Origin: Halomonas dongshanensis | GTDB taxonomy: Bacteria; Pseudomonadota; Gammaproteobacteria; Pseudomonadales; Halomonadaceae | NCBI RefSeq assembly: GCF_024790395.1 | Contig: NZ_JAJISC010000001.1 | Location: 1 to 64,000, forward strand | Reading direction: 5' to 3' | Length of the DNA stretch: 64,000 bases | In this document: positions 1 through 8,396 of the stretch, piece by piece | Layout: the number at the start of each line of letters is the position of its first letter | How positions within the stretch are numbered: position 1 is the stretch's first letter | Made by a program: the position numbers and the translations under genes | The notes under the pieces: generated by a model | Database searches by the model: none | Told to the model about the DNA's origin: nothing | What the model saw: only the letters and a program-made list of their open reading frames with translations

Positions 1-227
1 AGGCTCATCCGATAGCGGGAGCCGAAGCCCCCTTTCTCCCGTAGGACGTATGCGGTATTAGCCTGGGTTTCCCCAGGTTATCCCCCACTACCGGGCAGAT
101 TCCTATGCATTACTCACCCGTTCGCCGCTCGCCACCAGAAAGCAAGCTTTCCGTGCTGCCGCTCGACTTGCATGTGTTAGGCCTGCCGCCAGCGTTCAAT
201 CTGAGCCATGATCAAACTCTTCAGTTT
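1..227 (-). rRNA. rrs: 16S ribosomal RNA, 5' end (partial)
   Basis: The minus strand reads the bacterial 16S 5' end: AAACTGAAGAGTTTGATC followed by ATGGCTCAG and ATTGAACGCTGGCGGC, then the V1 hypervariable region. The mature 5' end is placed at 227 by analogy with E. coli. About 230 nt of roughly 1,530 are present; the rest lies beyond the left edge. The V1 segment (CTTGC near 161-172) is consistent with a Halomonas-like gammaproteobacterium. It is transcribed leftwards from the leader and promoters at 409-625. Confidence 0.97.
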
Positions 228-408
228 AAGATCAATGCGATCCTTACTCACCGTCCGAAGACGACGAAAGCGGATCAAACTTGGCTCAAGGTTCAAACGA
301 ACTTTGAAAGAGACATCTCAAAAGATGCTACTCTTTCGGTCGCTTGCCTTGATAATGGGTGATGGATCACCCTCATCGGCAAGCGCCCACATGAATTACC
401 TGATCAAT

Positions 409-420
409 TTTTAAAGAGCG
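409..420 (-). promoter_or_regulatory. rRNA operon boxA antitermination site
   Basis: The minus strand reads CGCTCTTTAAAA about 180 nt upstream of the mature 16S. This is the boxA element (E. coli TGCTCTTTAACA) bound by NusB/NusE to make rRNA transcription resistant to Rho. The 228-408 stretch is untranslated leader/pre-rRNA with small hairpins and no supported gene. Confidence 0.85.
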
Positions 421-473
421 TCGCACTCAGCATGTCTCGATGACCGGAGACGCTGCCTCAGCGAGGAAGGCGT

Positions 474-501
474 ATTTTACGCACTTCCGAGTGTTTGTCA
501 A
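474..501 (-). promoter_or_regulatory. rRNA promoter P2
   Basis: Minus-strand sigma-70 promoter: -35 TTGACA (496-501), 16-bp spacer, -10 TAAAAT (474-479), just upstream of boxA. It is the promoter nearer to the gene. The -35 is a perfect consensus. Confidence 0.85.
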
Positions 502-596
502 GCGGGCCTTCAACACCCTGGTAACTCCCTGACAAACCAAGACTTTTCAGTCTCATCACCGCCGGTGCGCTTGGCGTCCCCCGGCAGCGGATGCGT

Positions 597-625
597 ACTT
601 TACGGATTACCCCCGGCCTTGGCAA
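597..625 (-). promoter_or_regulatory. rRNA promoter P1 with AT-rich upstream element
   Basis: Minus-strand promoter: -35 TTGCCA (620-625), 17-bp spacer, -10 TAAAGT (597-602). Just upstream (627-645) is an AT-rich stretch, GAAATAATTTTACAAAC on the minus strand, resembling an rRNA UP element. P1 and P2 are 123 bp apart, similar to the tandem arrangement of E. coli rrn operons. Confidence 0.8.
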
Positions 626-759
626 GGGGTTTGTAAAATTATTTCACACCCGGGTGGACGGTGGCGTGAACGGAAATCATTCCGTAGGCGGAGTTAGCCT
701 TCGCGGGTACACTAAGCACGTCTGCTTTACTTGTCACTCTTCACCGTCGAGGCCCCGCG

Positions 760-1788
760 ATGCGCTCTCCCCACCTGTTGTCCGTCGACTCCTTGAACCG
801 CGATAGCGTCGATCATCTCCTTCGCGTGGCTGCACGCATGGAGCCGATTGCCAGCCGCCGCCAGGTCACCCGCGTATTGGAGGGGGCGGTACTGGGTAAC
901 CTCTTCTTCGAAGCCAGTACGCGTACCCGCGTCAGCTTCAATGCCGCTTTCTGTCGTTTGGGCGGCAGCGTCTGCGATACCACGGGGTTCACCTTCTCCT
1001 CCATGGCCAAGGGCGAGTCGCTCTACGACACCAGCCGAGTGATGAGCGGCTACTGCGATGCCATCGTCATGCGCCACCCCGACCAAGGATCGGTGGCCGA
1101 GTTTGCCGCAGCAACCCATGTTCCGGTAATCAACGGGGGCGACGGCCCCGGTGAACACCCAAGCCAGGCCCTGCTCGATCTCTATACCATCGATAAAGAG
1201 TTCCAGCGGCTGGGCAAGTCGCTGAGCGGTGCCCACATTCTGCTCACCGGTGATTTGAAGTACGGGCGTACCGTGCACTCTCTGATCAAACTGCTCTCGC
1301 TGTATGATCCGCTGCGCATTACTCTGGTATCGCCGCCGGGACTCGAAATGCCCACCACGCTGATCGATCTGGTGACCTCACGCGGCCATCGAGTCGAGGT
1401 CCGTGACCATTTGGCTAGCGACTTCAGTGACCTCGATGTGGTCTACACCACGCGCATCCAGAAAGAGCGCTTCACCGAAGAGATGAACGAGAGCTTCAAG
1501 GGCGTTTCAGACGACTTCATCGTCAATAAGACGTTTTTGGATAGTTACTGCAGCGACAGCACCATCGTCATGCATCCGCTGCCCCGCGATAGCCGCCCCG
1601 GCGCCAACGATCTCGGCGTCGACCTCAACGGCGACCCGCGCTTGGCGATCTTCCGCCAAACCGATAACGGCATTCCCATGCGCATGGCGATTTTCGCCAC
1701 GCTGTTACACGTCGATGAGTTGATCGAGAAGGATCTGCGCCCCGTCAGCTGGTTCGTACCGCCGCAGCGCGGCACGCTGGATCGCTAA
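760..1788 (+). CDS. pyrB: aspartate carbamoyltransferase catalytic subunit
   Basis: Carbamoyl phosphate + L-aspartate to N-carbamoyl-L-aspartate, the committed cytosolic step of pyrimidine synthesis. The 342-residue product has the carbamoyl-phosphate loop FFEASTRTR (49-57), MRHPDQG, GDGPGEHPSQALLDLYT, GDLKYGRTVHSL and the C-terminal HPLPR motif. It resembles the E. coli catalytic chain and is about 30 residues longer. No pyrI or pyrC lies next to it, so whether it works as a trimer or with a partner cannot be told. The start is the first ATG after GAGG (748-751). It is divergent from the rRNA operon; a weak -10 TACACT at 708-713 is its only promoter-like signal. The 71 bp after the stop hold no clear terminator. 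Confidence 0.95.
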   Translation: MRSPHLLSVDSLNRDSVDHLLRVAARMEPIASRRQVTRVLEGAVLGNLFFEASTRTRVSFNAAFCRLGGSVCDTTGFTFSSMAKGESLYDTSRVMSGYCDAIVMRHPDQGSVAEFAAATHVPVINGGDGPGEHPSQALLDLYTIDKEFQRLGKSLSGAHILLTGDLKYGRTVHSLIKLLSLYDPLRITLVSPPGLEMPTTLIDLVTSRGHRVEVRDHLASDFSDLDVVYTTRIQKERFTEEMNESFKGVSDDFIVNKTFLDSYCSDSTIVMHPLPRDSRPGANDLGVDLNGDPRLAIFRQTDNGIPMRMAIFATLLHVDELIEKDLRPVSWFVPPQRGTLDR

Positions 1789-1859
1789 CATCTTAAAGGG
1801 GCGAGGCGATAGGGAGTAGAAAGGGAAGAGATAGGAAAGAAGCACCTACAGAACAACGA

Positions 1860-2330
1860 TCAAGAAGAAGCCCGTCCGCCAGGCAATCCCGCCTGGTGGG
1901 CGAACCAGCCTTCGAGAATTAACACCGCAGCGATGCCGTCGACGCTCTCTTCACGGTAGTTGCCCCGGTGCCCCGCTTCACGCGCGATCTGCTTGGCCTC
2001 ACGGGTCGAGCCGCGCTCATCGGCCATTACGCAGGGCTTGCCGTAGCGCCCGTGCAGGCGATTACCGAACTTGCGTGCCCGAGTGCTCATCGCCGACTCG
2101 CTGCCGTCCATGTTGAGCGGCAGCCCTACCACGAATAGATCGGGCTGCCACGTCTCGACGAGGCGCGTCACCAGCGTCCAGTCGGGAATGCCGTCTCGCG
2201 CGGGCAAGGCGTCGAGCTCGCGCGCGCTTTGCAGCAGCTCGTTGCCGACCGCCACGCCAATGCGGCGCGTACCGAAATCAAACGCCAGCACCAGGCGCTG
2301 CCCTAGCGCAGCCGCGGGCGACTCAGGCAT
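1860..2330 (-). CDS. ruvX: Holliday junction resolvase-like protein RuvX/YqgF
   Basis: YqgF-family RNase H-fold protein, 156 residues. Members are linked to pre-16S rRNA 5' processing and were earlier proposed as Holliday junction resolvases. Visible motifs are the beta-1 Asp strand FDFGTRRIGVAVG (about 17-29), VGLPLNMDG, DERGST and the C-terminal SVDGIAAVLIL carrying the last acidic residue. Length is slightly above the usual 135-140 because of short tails at both ends. It overlaps the yqgE stop by 8 bp, so the two are co-translated, the usual order in gammaproteobacteria. Confidence 0.93.
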   Translation of the reverse strand: MPESPAAALGQRLVLAFDFGTRRIGVAVGNELLQSARELDALPARDGIPDWTLVTRLVETWQPDLFVVGLPLNMDGSESAMSTRARKFGNRLHGRYGKPCVMADERGSTREAKQIAREAGHRGNYREESVDGIAAVLILEGWFAHQAGLPGGRASS

Positions 2331-2880
2331 GGCCGATATCGCGGGTCATGAGGTTAAGATCTACGCCAAGCAGCCCCGCCGCTGCACTCAGGCGCTCGGC
2401 CGGAGGCGTCTCGAAGATGACGTTAGCGTCACCCTCGACGGTAAGCCATGCGTTCTCTTTGAGCTCTTCTTCGAGCTGCCCCACTTCCCAGCCCGCGCAG
2501 CCGAGGCAGACGATGAAGCGCTCAGGGCCTTTACCCTCGGCCAGCGCCTGAAGAATATCGAGCGACGTGGTCAGCGCGATGTCGTCGGTCACCTGGATGC
2601 TCGAGTCCCACGCTTGGCTGTTGCCCACGTGCAGAATGAAGCCACGATCCTTGTGCGTTGGGCCGCCGAAGTAGACCGGCGCATTGCGGTGGATGCTCTG
2701 CTCGCCGCCCAGTTCCAACTGATCGAAGAGCGCGTCTAGGGTAATGTCCAAGGGCCGATTGGCGATGACGCCCATACAGCCGTTGTGATCGTGATCGCAG
2801 AGATAAACCAGGCTACCGGCGAAGTTGGCATCTTCGAGGTGAGGCATGGCCATCAAAAAGTGGTGTCTCAAGCTTTGCAT
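2323..2880 (-). CDS. yqgE: YqgE/AlgH family protein (UPF0301)
   Basis: 185-residue member of the DUF179/AlgH family. The family is conserved next to ruvX but its biochemical role is unresolved; AlgH was named for an alginate link in Pseudomonas. Conserved segments seen: FLMAMPHLEDANFAGSLVYL near the N-terminus, GCMGVIANRPL, PVYFGGP and the C-terminal ACLGCAGWEVGQLEEEL-type region. The ATG at 2880 (MQSLRHHFLMAMP) is preferred over an in-frame start 24 bp upstream because the conserved family starts there. It follows gshB and overlaps ruvX. Confidence 0.9.
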   Translation of the reverse strand: MQSLRHHFLMAMPHLEDANFAGSLVYLCDHDHNGCMGVIANRPLDITLDALFDQLELGGEQSIHRNAPVYFGGPTHKDRGFILHVGNSQAWDSSIQVTDDIALTTSLDILQALAEGKGPERFIVCLGCAGWEVGQLEEELKENAWLTVEGDANVIFETPPAERLSAAAGLLGVDLNLMTRDIGHA

Positions 2881-2892
2881 GCAGTTCTCGCT

Positions 2893-2915
2893 GCCTGCAG
2901 CCAAACGCTGCAGGC
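2893..2915. other. intergenic hairpin between gshB and yqgE
   Basis: Perfect 9-bp inverted repeat GCCTGCAGC / GCTGCAGGC with a 5-nt loop in the 58-bp gap between gshB and yqgE. There is no T run on either side, so it is not a standard terminator; it may stabilise or attenuate the polycistronic RNA. Confidence 0.4.
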
Positions 2916-2938
2916 GTCAGTTGAGCGTAAGGCGATGT

Positions 2939-3898
2939 TCAGCGGCCCAGCCGCCGCTCAACGGCATCGAACAAGAGTCCGGCGATGTGGGTACCGCGCT
3001 GGTCGTCGATCTCACGTACGCAGGTGGGGCTGGTGACGTTGATTTCGGTAATGTAGTCACCGATGACGTCCAAACCGACGAACATCAACCCCTTCTCGCG
3101 GATCATCGGCTGCACCTGCTCGATCAGCCAGTGATCGCGGGCGGTCAGCTCGCGGCTCACGCCCTTGCCGCCTGCCGCCAGATTGCCGCGTGTCTCACCG
3201 GCAGAGGGGATGCGCGCCAGACCGAAAGGCACCGGCTCACCATCGACGAGCAGGATGCGTGTATCGCCATCCTTGATCTCAGGCAGGTAGCGCTGAGCCA
3301 TGATCTGACGCTGGCCGCGCAGCGTCAGCTGCTCGATGACCGCCCCCAGATTGCGCCCCTCGGGGCCGATATGAAAGATCCCGGTGCCGCCCATGCCATC
3401 CAGCGGCTTGAAGATCACGTTGCCATGTTCGGCATGGAAGGCGCGCAGCTCGTCGGCGCGGCTAGCCACCAGCGTGGGCGTACAGCACTGTGGAAACTGC
3501 TGGGCGAAGAGCTTCTCGTTGCACTGCAAAAGCGCCTGAGTAGGGTTGACGATCAATACGCCTTCGCGCTCGGCAAAGCCCAACAGATGGACGGCGTTGA
3601 TGAAATCGGTATCCACCGGCGGGTCTTTGCGCATCAGCACTGCGTCGAGCTCGGCAAGCGGGCGCGCCTCGGCGTCGCCGAGATCGAACCAGTGCTCGGC
3701 ATCGCGATGTACGGTCAAGGGGCGCATACGGGCGAAGGCCTTGCCCTCTTTCAGAAACAGGTCCTCCTGCTCCATGTAGTGCAGCGTATAGCCGCGATCC
3801 TGCGCCTCCCAGAGCATGGCCAGGGTGGTGTCCTTCTTGTAGGCGATCGCCTGGATAGGATCCATGACGACGCCCAGATGTAGCGTTGGCTGAGGCAT
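2939..3898 (-). CDS. gshB: glutathione synthetase
   Basis: Joins gamma-glutamylcysteine and glycine with ATP hydrolysis, the second step of glutathione synthesis in the cytosol. The 319-residue length is typical of proteobacterial GshB. N-terminal LGVVMDPIQAIAYKKDTTLAML, the ATP-grasp loop FKPLDGMGGTGIF (about 160-172), MAQRYLPEIKDGDTRILLV and the C-terminal VIGDYITEINVTSPTCVREID are all family signatures. It leads a gshB-yqgE-ruvX operon, a common arrangement. gshA is not in the window. Confidence 0.97.
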   Translation of the reverse strand: MPQPTLHLGVVMDPIQAIAYKKDTTLAMLWEAQDRGYTLHYMEQEDLFLKEGKAFARMRPLTVHRDAEHWFDLGDAEARPLAELDAVLMRKDPPVDTDFINAVHLLGFAEREGVLIVNPTQALLQCNEKLFAQQFPQCCTPTLVASRADELRAFHAEHGNVIFKPLDGMGGTGIFHIGPEGRNLGAVIEQLTLRGQRQIMAQRYLPEIKDGDTRILLVDGEPVPFGLARIPSAGETRGNLAAGGKGVSRELTARDHWLIEQVQPMIREKGLMFVGLDVIGDYITEINVTSPTCVREIDDQRGTHIAGLLFDAVERRLGR

Positions 3899-3949
3899 CG
3901 AGCCGACTCCGCAATGACGTGTTGTAACGCAGTATGCCGTAGCGCCGGG

Positions 3950-4669
3950 CTAGCTCCAACCGTCCGCGGTCGAGTCCTCGGTGGAGAGGGCCCCCGGCGC
4001 CAGCTGAATGGCGTCGGGGCCAAGGGTGATCAGCTGCTGCTTGTAGAGCCGCCCAATGGCCTGCTTGTAGGCGCTCTTGCTCACGCCCAGGCGCGCCTTG
4101 ATCGCCTCGGCCGAGCTCTTGTCGCCCAGCGGCAGGTAGCCGCCGCTTTCGCGCAGCGCCTGAATCACTTTGTCACCAACCACATCGAGACGCGCCGACC
4201 CAGGCGGCAGCAGCGAAATGTTCAGCCGACCGTCGTCGCGGCGCTGTTTCACGTACGCCTTTAGCGTCTGCCCACGGCGCAGCGGCTGGGCGATATCCTC
4301 CTGAAAGATCAGGCCCCAGTAGCGATGCTCAACGACGACCTTCATGCCGAGATCGGTGCGCTCGGCCACGACGATGGTCACCGGTGCGCCGGACTCCAGC
4401 GCCCAAGCCTCATCGACGATGAAACGGTCGAGCTTCATCGAGGCCACCGGACGCCCTTGATCGTCCTCGTAGAGCTTCACCAACACACGCTTGCCGACGT
4501 CAGGGCGAAAGTGCTGCTCGCTAAAGGGCAGCAGTACGTCCTTGGGCGCGCCCCAGCTCAAAAAAGCGCCGACGTTGTTGACTGCGGTTACGGACAAATA
4601 CGCGACCTCGCCTACCTGGGCAGTGGAGGCGATGGCGGCGCGAGAAGAGCGCGATGCGTCACGGGCCAT
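3950..4669 (-). CDS. CvfB-like S1-domain RNA-binding protein
   Basis: 239 residues resembling the CvfB/YitL family (conserved virulence factor B), whose members have tandem S1-type OB folds and a C-terminal winged helix. Seen here: VGEVAYLSVTAVNNVGAFLSWG (about 19-40) and a second unit MKVVVEHRYWGLIFQEDI, then a basic C-terminal helical region KARLGVSKSAYKQAIGRLY that fits the winged-helix domain. It probably binds RNA and tunes expression post-transcriptionally; the target is unknown. AAAGGA lies about 8 nt before the ATG. It ends 50 bp before the gshB start on the same strand. Confidence 0.8.
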   Translation of the reverse strand: MARDASRSSRAAIASTAQVGEVAYLSVTAVNNVGAFLSWGAPKDVLLPFSEQHFRPDVGKRVLVKLYEDDQGRPVASMKLDRFIVDEAWALESGAPVTIVVAERTDLGMKVVVEHRYWGLIFQEDIAQPLRRGQTLKAYVKQRRDDGRLNISLLPPGSARLDVVGDKVIQALRESGGYLPLGDKSSAEAIKARLGVSKSAYKQAIGRLYKQQLITLGPDAIQLAPGALSTEDSTADGWS

Positions 4670-4800
4670 GAGGATCGTCCTTTATAAATGAATGCGCATT
4701 ATGGCGCCTTGGCCGCCCTGGGCAAAGCCACCCCTCGGCACGTATCGAGTACAACCTGCTACGCTCAAGCTAACACTAAAAAAAGGGAACGAGGCTCGGC

Positions 4801-6429
4801 ATGGAAGGTTTTACCCTCTTCGATACCATCGTTTTGATCGGCTATGTCGGGCTCATCGCCTGGATCGGCTCACGTTTTGGCAAGGGCCAACACAGCACCC
4901 AGGACTACTTCCTCGGCGGGCGGTCGATTCCCGGCTGGGCGATAGGCCTTTCGGTCATGGCCACCCAAGCGAGCGCCATCACCTTTATCGGCGCCCCGGG
5001 ATGGGGCTTCGAGGGCGGGCTCGAACGCTTGGTCACCTTCATCAACGTGCCGCTGGCAATGATTCTGTTGATTTTGGTCTTCGTCCCCGTCTTCCACCGC
5101 GCCGGTATCTACAGCATCTATGAGCTGCTCGAGCGCCGCTTCGGTCCTGCCACGCGCACGCTCACGGCGCTGCTCTTTCTCATCGCTCGAGGGCTTGCCA
5201 CCGGGGTCGTGCTCTACGCTCCAGCGCTGGTGTTGGCGGTGGTCACCGGCTGGAGCGTCAACCTCACCATCGTCATCATGGCCGTGCTGGCCATTAGCTA
5301 TACCGTCATGGGCGGCATCAGCGCCGTCATCTGGACCGACGTGATTCAGATGTTCGTGCTCTGGGCCGGTGCGCTGCTAAGCGTCTTTCTACTGCTCTCG
5401 AGCCTGCCCGGCGGCATGGGCGACGTGCTCGATTTCGGCGTCGCCAGCGGCATGTTCAACACCTTCGATCTCTCTTTCGATCTCAGCGTGGAATACACGC
5501 TTTGGGCGGGGCTACTCGGCGGCTTCTTCCTTCACGTGGCCTACTTCGGCACCGATCAGAGCCAGATTCAGCGCGTACTTTCGAGCCCCTCGGTGCTCGA
5601 CGCTCAGCGTTCGCTATTGATCGGCGGCTATCTGCTCATTCCGCAAATGCTGCTGTTTTTGCTCGTCGGGGTGATTTTGGCCACCTACTACCAACAGCAC
5701 GGGCTTACCCCGCCGGAAGATCTCAACGAGCTGCTGCCTCGCTACGTGGTCGAGGCGTTTCCTTCGGGCATGGCGGGGCTGGTGATCGCGGGCGTGTTCG
5801 CGGCGGCCATGTCGAGCCTCGACTCGGCGCTCAACTCGCTCTCTGCCGTCAGCATTCGCGACTTCTACGGCCGCTACGTCAAGCCCGATGCCAGTGAAGC
5901 GCACTATCTCAAGGCGTCACGGGTCGCTACCGTGTTCTGGGGGCTCTACGCCACGCTGTTTGCCTTTTTCGCCGGTAATCTCGGCCCCGTGATCGAGGCG
6001 GTCAACCAGATCGGCTCCTGGTTCTACGGCGCCCTGCTGGGCACTTTCCTGCTCGCCATTTTTAGCCATCGCACCAACGCCCGAGGCGCCGTTGCGGGGC
6101 TCGTGGTCGGCATGCTGGCGGTATGGGCGGTGTCGTCGCTGGGCAATATTTCCTGGCTCTACAACAACACCATCGGCGTCGCGGTATCGGTCGCGGTGGG
6201 CTACGCCGTAAGCCTCAGCGCACCGGCACCCCGCGCCGAGCAGCTTGGAGACGTGGTTATCGACGAGACCGCACCCGACATGCAGGCCGTACTGGCCGCC
6301 CGCGCCGATAGCGCCCCAGAAATAGGCCGCGAAGCGCGCCTTACCCGCTGGCGCTGTATTGGCCTCTTTGCCTGGTTCGTGGTGACGATGGCTCTGCTCG
6401 CGCTGCTGCAGGGGTGGGCCAATGGCTGA
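4801..6429 (+). CDS. sodium:solute symporter family transporter (SSS)
   Basis: 542-residue integral membrane protein of the SSS family (LeuT fold), which couples Na+ entry to solute uptake. Evidence: about 13 hydrophobic segments, STQDYFLGGRSIPGWAIGLSVMATQ near residues 33-57, the family signature around DQSQIQRVLSS, and AAMSSLDSALNS (about residues 330-341) that contributes to the Na+ site. The substrate cannot be read from sequence. GAGG sits a few bases before the ATG. The stop overlaps the next gene by 8 bp. Confidence 0.88.
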   Translation: MEGFTLFDTIVLIGYVGLIAWIGSRFGKGQHSTQDYFLGGRSIPGWAIGLSVMATQASAITFIGAPGWGFEGGLERLVTFINVPLAMILLILVFVPVFHRAGIYSIYELLERRFGPATRTLTALLFLIARGLATGVVLYAPALVLAVVTGWSVNLTIVIMAVLAISYTVMGGISAVIWTDVIQMFVLWAGALLSVFLLLSSLPGGMGDVLDFGVASGMFNTFDLSFDLSVEYTLWAGLLGGFFLHVAYFGTDQSQIQRVLSSPSVLDAQRSLLIGGYLLIPQMLLFLLVGVILATYYQQHGLTPPEDLNELLPRYVVEAFPSGMAGLVIAGVFAAAMSSLDSALNSLSAVSIRDFYGRYVKPDASEAHYLKASRVATVFWGLYATLFAFFAGNLGPVIEAVNQIGSWFYGALLGTFLLAIFSHRTNARGAVAGLVVGMLAVWAVSSLGNISWLYNNTIGVAVSVAVGYAVSLSAPAPRAEQLGDVVIDETAPDMQAVLAARADSAPEIGREARLTRWRCIGLFAWFVVTMALLALLQGWANG

Positions 6430-6991
6430 GCGGCGCCTTAACGCCAGCGTAGAACAGCGCGCGACCAAGCGGCTCGAACGCCTGGGCATTCGACGCATCG
6501 AGCCCGCTTGGATCAAGCTCTGGGCCCTGGCGCTAGCGGCACCCGAGCAGTCGCCCGCCGCTTGGCTACTGGGCGCCGCGGAGCTACGCCGCCCCCTGTT
6601 GCTACCCGGCACAGCGCTTCCTGCCGCCAGTAAACCATCCGCCGATGAGTTATGGATAGAGGGGGGTTCTGCAGATGCGCTATACCTCGATACTGCCACC
6701 CCCCCTAGCCAAGCGGAATTGGCCCGTCACTGGCTATGGGAGCGCTTGGCCAAACCGCGCCTTTGGCGACTCGACGTCGCCAAGGCAGCGCCTACCCCGC
6801 TGTGGTTCCCATGCTTTTTAGGCTACGCCACGAGCAAAACTCGACGCGGTCCCCACCACTACCGCATTGTCGTTGCCAGCGGCCTCTCGGGCGAGCTACT
6901 ACCGCAACTCAAGCCGCTGGTGTTAAAGAGACTTCTGGCCCTAAGCCGCGCCCAGCATCATCAGAGCGTCGCGATAGCAGAGCACGGCTAG
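6422..6991 (+). CDS. hypothetical protein translationally coupled to the SSS transporter
   Basis: 189-residue protein that I do not recognise. It is soluble-looking (no clear membrane helix, no signal peptide) and rich in Ala, Leu, Arg and Trp. Visible segments are the basic N-terminus NASVEQRATKRLERLGIRR and a mid-C-terminal block LWFPCFLGYATSKTRRG. The ATG lies inside the last codons of the transporter (8-bp overlap), which argues that both are made together. It might assist or regulate transport, but nothing in the sequence shows that. Confidence 0.65.
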   Translation: MAERRLNASVEQRATKRLERLGIRRIEPAWIKLWALALAAPEQSPAAWLLGAAELRRPLLLPGTALPAASKPSADELWIEGGSADALYLDTATPPSQAELARHWLWERLAKPRLWRLDVAKAAPTPLWFPCFLGYATSKTRRGPHHYRIVVASGLSGELLPQLKPLVLKRLLALSRAQHHQSVAIAEHG

Positions 6992-7053
6992 CCAGCGCCT
7001 AGGCGCCATCATCGACATAAGAAAACGTGCACAGAAGAACGGCGGCTGGCGAA

Positions 7054-7809
7054 TCAGATATCGCCGAAATAGTGCTGGAGAAGGGTCAACGCCACAACGG
7101 GAGCGGTTTCGGTGCGCAGCACCCGTGGGCCTAGCGTTAGTGGCGCGAAATGGGCCGCTTCGGCAGCCTGGATGTCGCTTGAACTCAGCCCCCCTTCGGG
7201 GCCGATCAGCAGCGCCGCACGCTCGGGGCGCTGGATATCGCTAAAGGCTTTGCCGGTGGCGAGATGCAGCATCAGTTTGAGCGACTCATCGCGCTCGGCA
7301 AGCCACGCCTCGAGAGCAAGCGGCGGATAGACAGGCGGCACCACGGCGCGGCCGCTCTGTTCGCAGGCACTGGCCGCCACCGCCTGCCAGTGCGCCAGCT
7401 TCTTGGCCTCGCGCTCGCTTTTGAGGCGTACATCGCCGCGCTCGGTGTATAGCGGCGTGATCGCCGCTACGCCCAACTCCACGGCTTTCTGGATGGCGTA
7501 ATCCATCCGGTCACCCTTGGAGATGGCCTGACCAAGGTGGACGGCGAGCGGCGACTCGCCGCGCCCAGGCCACACCGCTTCGACGATGGCCGTAGTCGCC
7601 TTGCGACCGACCTCCTCAAGGCGCACGCCCGCCTCGACGCCCTGGCCATCGAACAGTACCAGGGGCGCGCCCTGGCCCAGGCGCAGCACGCGGGTAACGT
7701 GGTGCGCGGGCGCCTCGGGCAGCGTCACCCGCTCCCCGAGCGAAAGCGTCGTCGGGACGTAAAAGCGGGCGACGCGGCCCTGCTGGGCAAGCCAGTCGGC
7801 GGGCTGCAT
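7054..7809 (-). CDS. rsmE: 16S rRNA (uracil-1498-N3)-methyltransferase
   Basis: SAM-dependent SPOUT methyltransferase that methylates U1498 of 16S rRNA in the assembled 30S subunit. The N-terminal PUA-like part (HHVTRVLRLGQGAPLVLFDG) is followed by HLGQAISKGDRMDYAIQKAVELGV and the knot motifs LLIGPEGGLS and LGPRVLRTETAPV near the C-terminus. The 251-residue length is typical. It lies 2 bp after secB on the same strand and is probably read from the yibN-secB transcript. Confidence 0.95.
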   Translation of the reverse strand: MQPADWLAQQGRVARFYVPTTLSLGERVTLPEAPAHHVTRVLRLGQGAPLVLFDGQGVEAGVRLEEVGRKATTAIVEAVWPGRGESPLAVHLGQAISKGDRMDYAIQKAVELGVAAITPLYTERGDVRLKSEREAKKLAHWQAVAASACEQSGRAVVPPVYPPLALEAWLAERDESLKLMLHLATGKAFSDIQRPERAALLIGPEGGLSSSDIQAAEAAHFAPLTLGPRVLRTETAPVVALTLLQHYFGDI

Positions 7810-7811
7810 GC

Positions 7812-8339
7812 TTAGTGAGTGCTCGCTTCGGCCTGTTGAGCCTGCTGCGCCTCACGCTGCTTGCGCTGGGCGTACATGGCTTCGAAGTTGACCGGCGCCA
7901 GCATCAGCGGAGGGAAGCCGCCGCGGTTGACCAGGTTGTCCACGCACTCGCGGGCGTAGGGGAACAGCAGGTTGGGGCAGAATGCACCCAGCGTCTGATC
8001 CAGCTGCGCGCCTTCGATACCGGCGATACGGAACAGTCCCGCCTGCTCGACTTCGGCAAGAAAGGAGGTGGTACCGGTTTCGCTATCGTTGACCTGCGCG
8101 GTTACCTTGATCACCACTTCGTACTGATCGTCGGCGATCTTGCTGCTCTTGGTATTGAGGTCGAGGTTGACCTTGGGCTTGAAGGCTTGCTTGAACACGG
8201 CAGGCGAGTTCGGCGCTTCGAAGGAGATGTCCTTCACGTAAATACGCTGCAGCGAGAACTTGAGCTGCGGCTTGTTACCTTCGGAGCCGCCGCTGGGTTG
8301 CTGGGCGCCGGGCTGTTGGGCATTGTTGTCTTCCGCCAT
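7812..8339 (-). CDS. secB: protein-export chaperone SecB
   Basis: Cytosolic tetrameric chaperone that keeps preproteins unfolded and passes them to SecA. Core motifs: FSLQRIYVKDISFEAPNSP, YEVVIKVTAQV, AEVEQAGLFRIAG and CPNLLFPYARECVDNLVNRGGFPPLMLAPVNF (shown here only as the family block near residues 119-150). The 175-residue length is about 20 above E. coli because of a Gln/Gly-rich N-terminal tail and a Gln/Ala-rich C-terminal tail. It sits between yibN and rsmE; the glutaredoxin gene grxC found here in E. coli is missing. Confidence 0.97.
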   Translation of the reverse strand: MAEDNNAQQPGAQQPSGGSEGNKPQLKFSLQRIYVKDISFEAPNSPAVFKQAFKPKVNLDLNTKSSKIADDQYEVVIKVTAQVNDSETGTTSFLAEVEQAGLFRIAGIEGAQLDQTLGAFCPNLLFPYARECVDNLVNRGGFPPLMLAPVNFEAMYAQRKQREAQQAQQAEASTH

Positions 8340-8396
8340 GGGTAAACTCCTGGTTGTGCGCTCGCTATTCCACGAGGCCGATAAGGGTGAAAGCGC

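Noticed and set aside
727..1278. Long minus-strand frame opposite pyrB
   Set aside because: It is a shadow of high-GC third-position bias; the plus-strand frame has the full set of aspartate carbamoyltransferase motifs.
2846..3883. 345-codon plus-strand frame opposite gshB
   Set aside because: Antisense to a complete glutathione synthetase, with no protein motifs and no ribosome-binding site.
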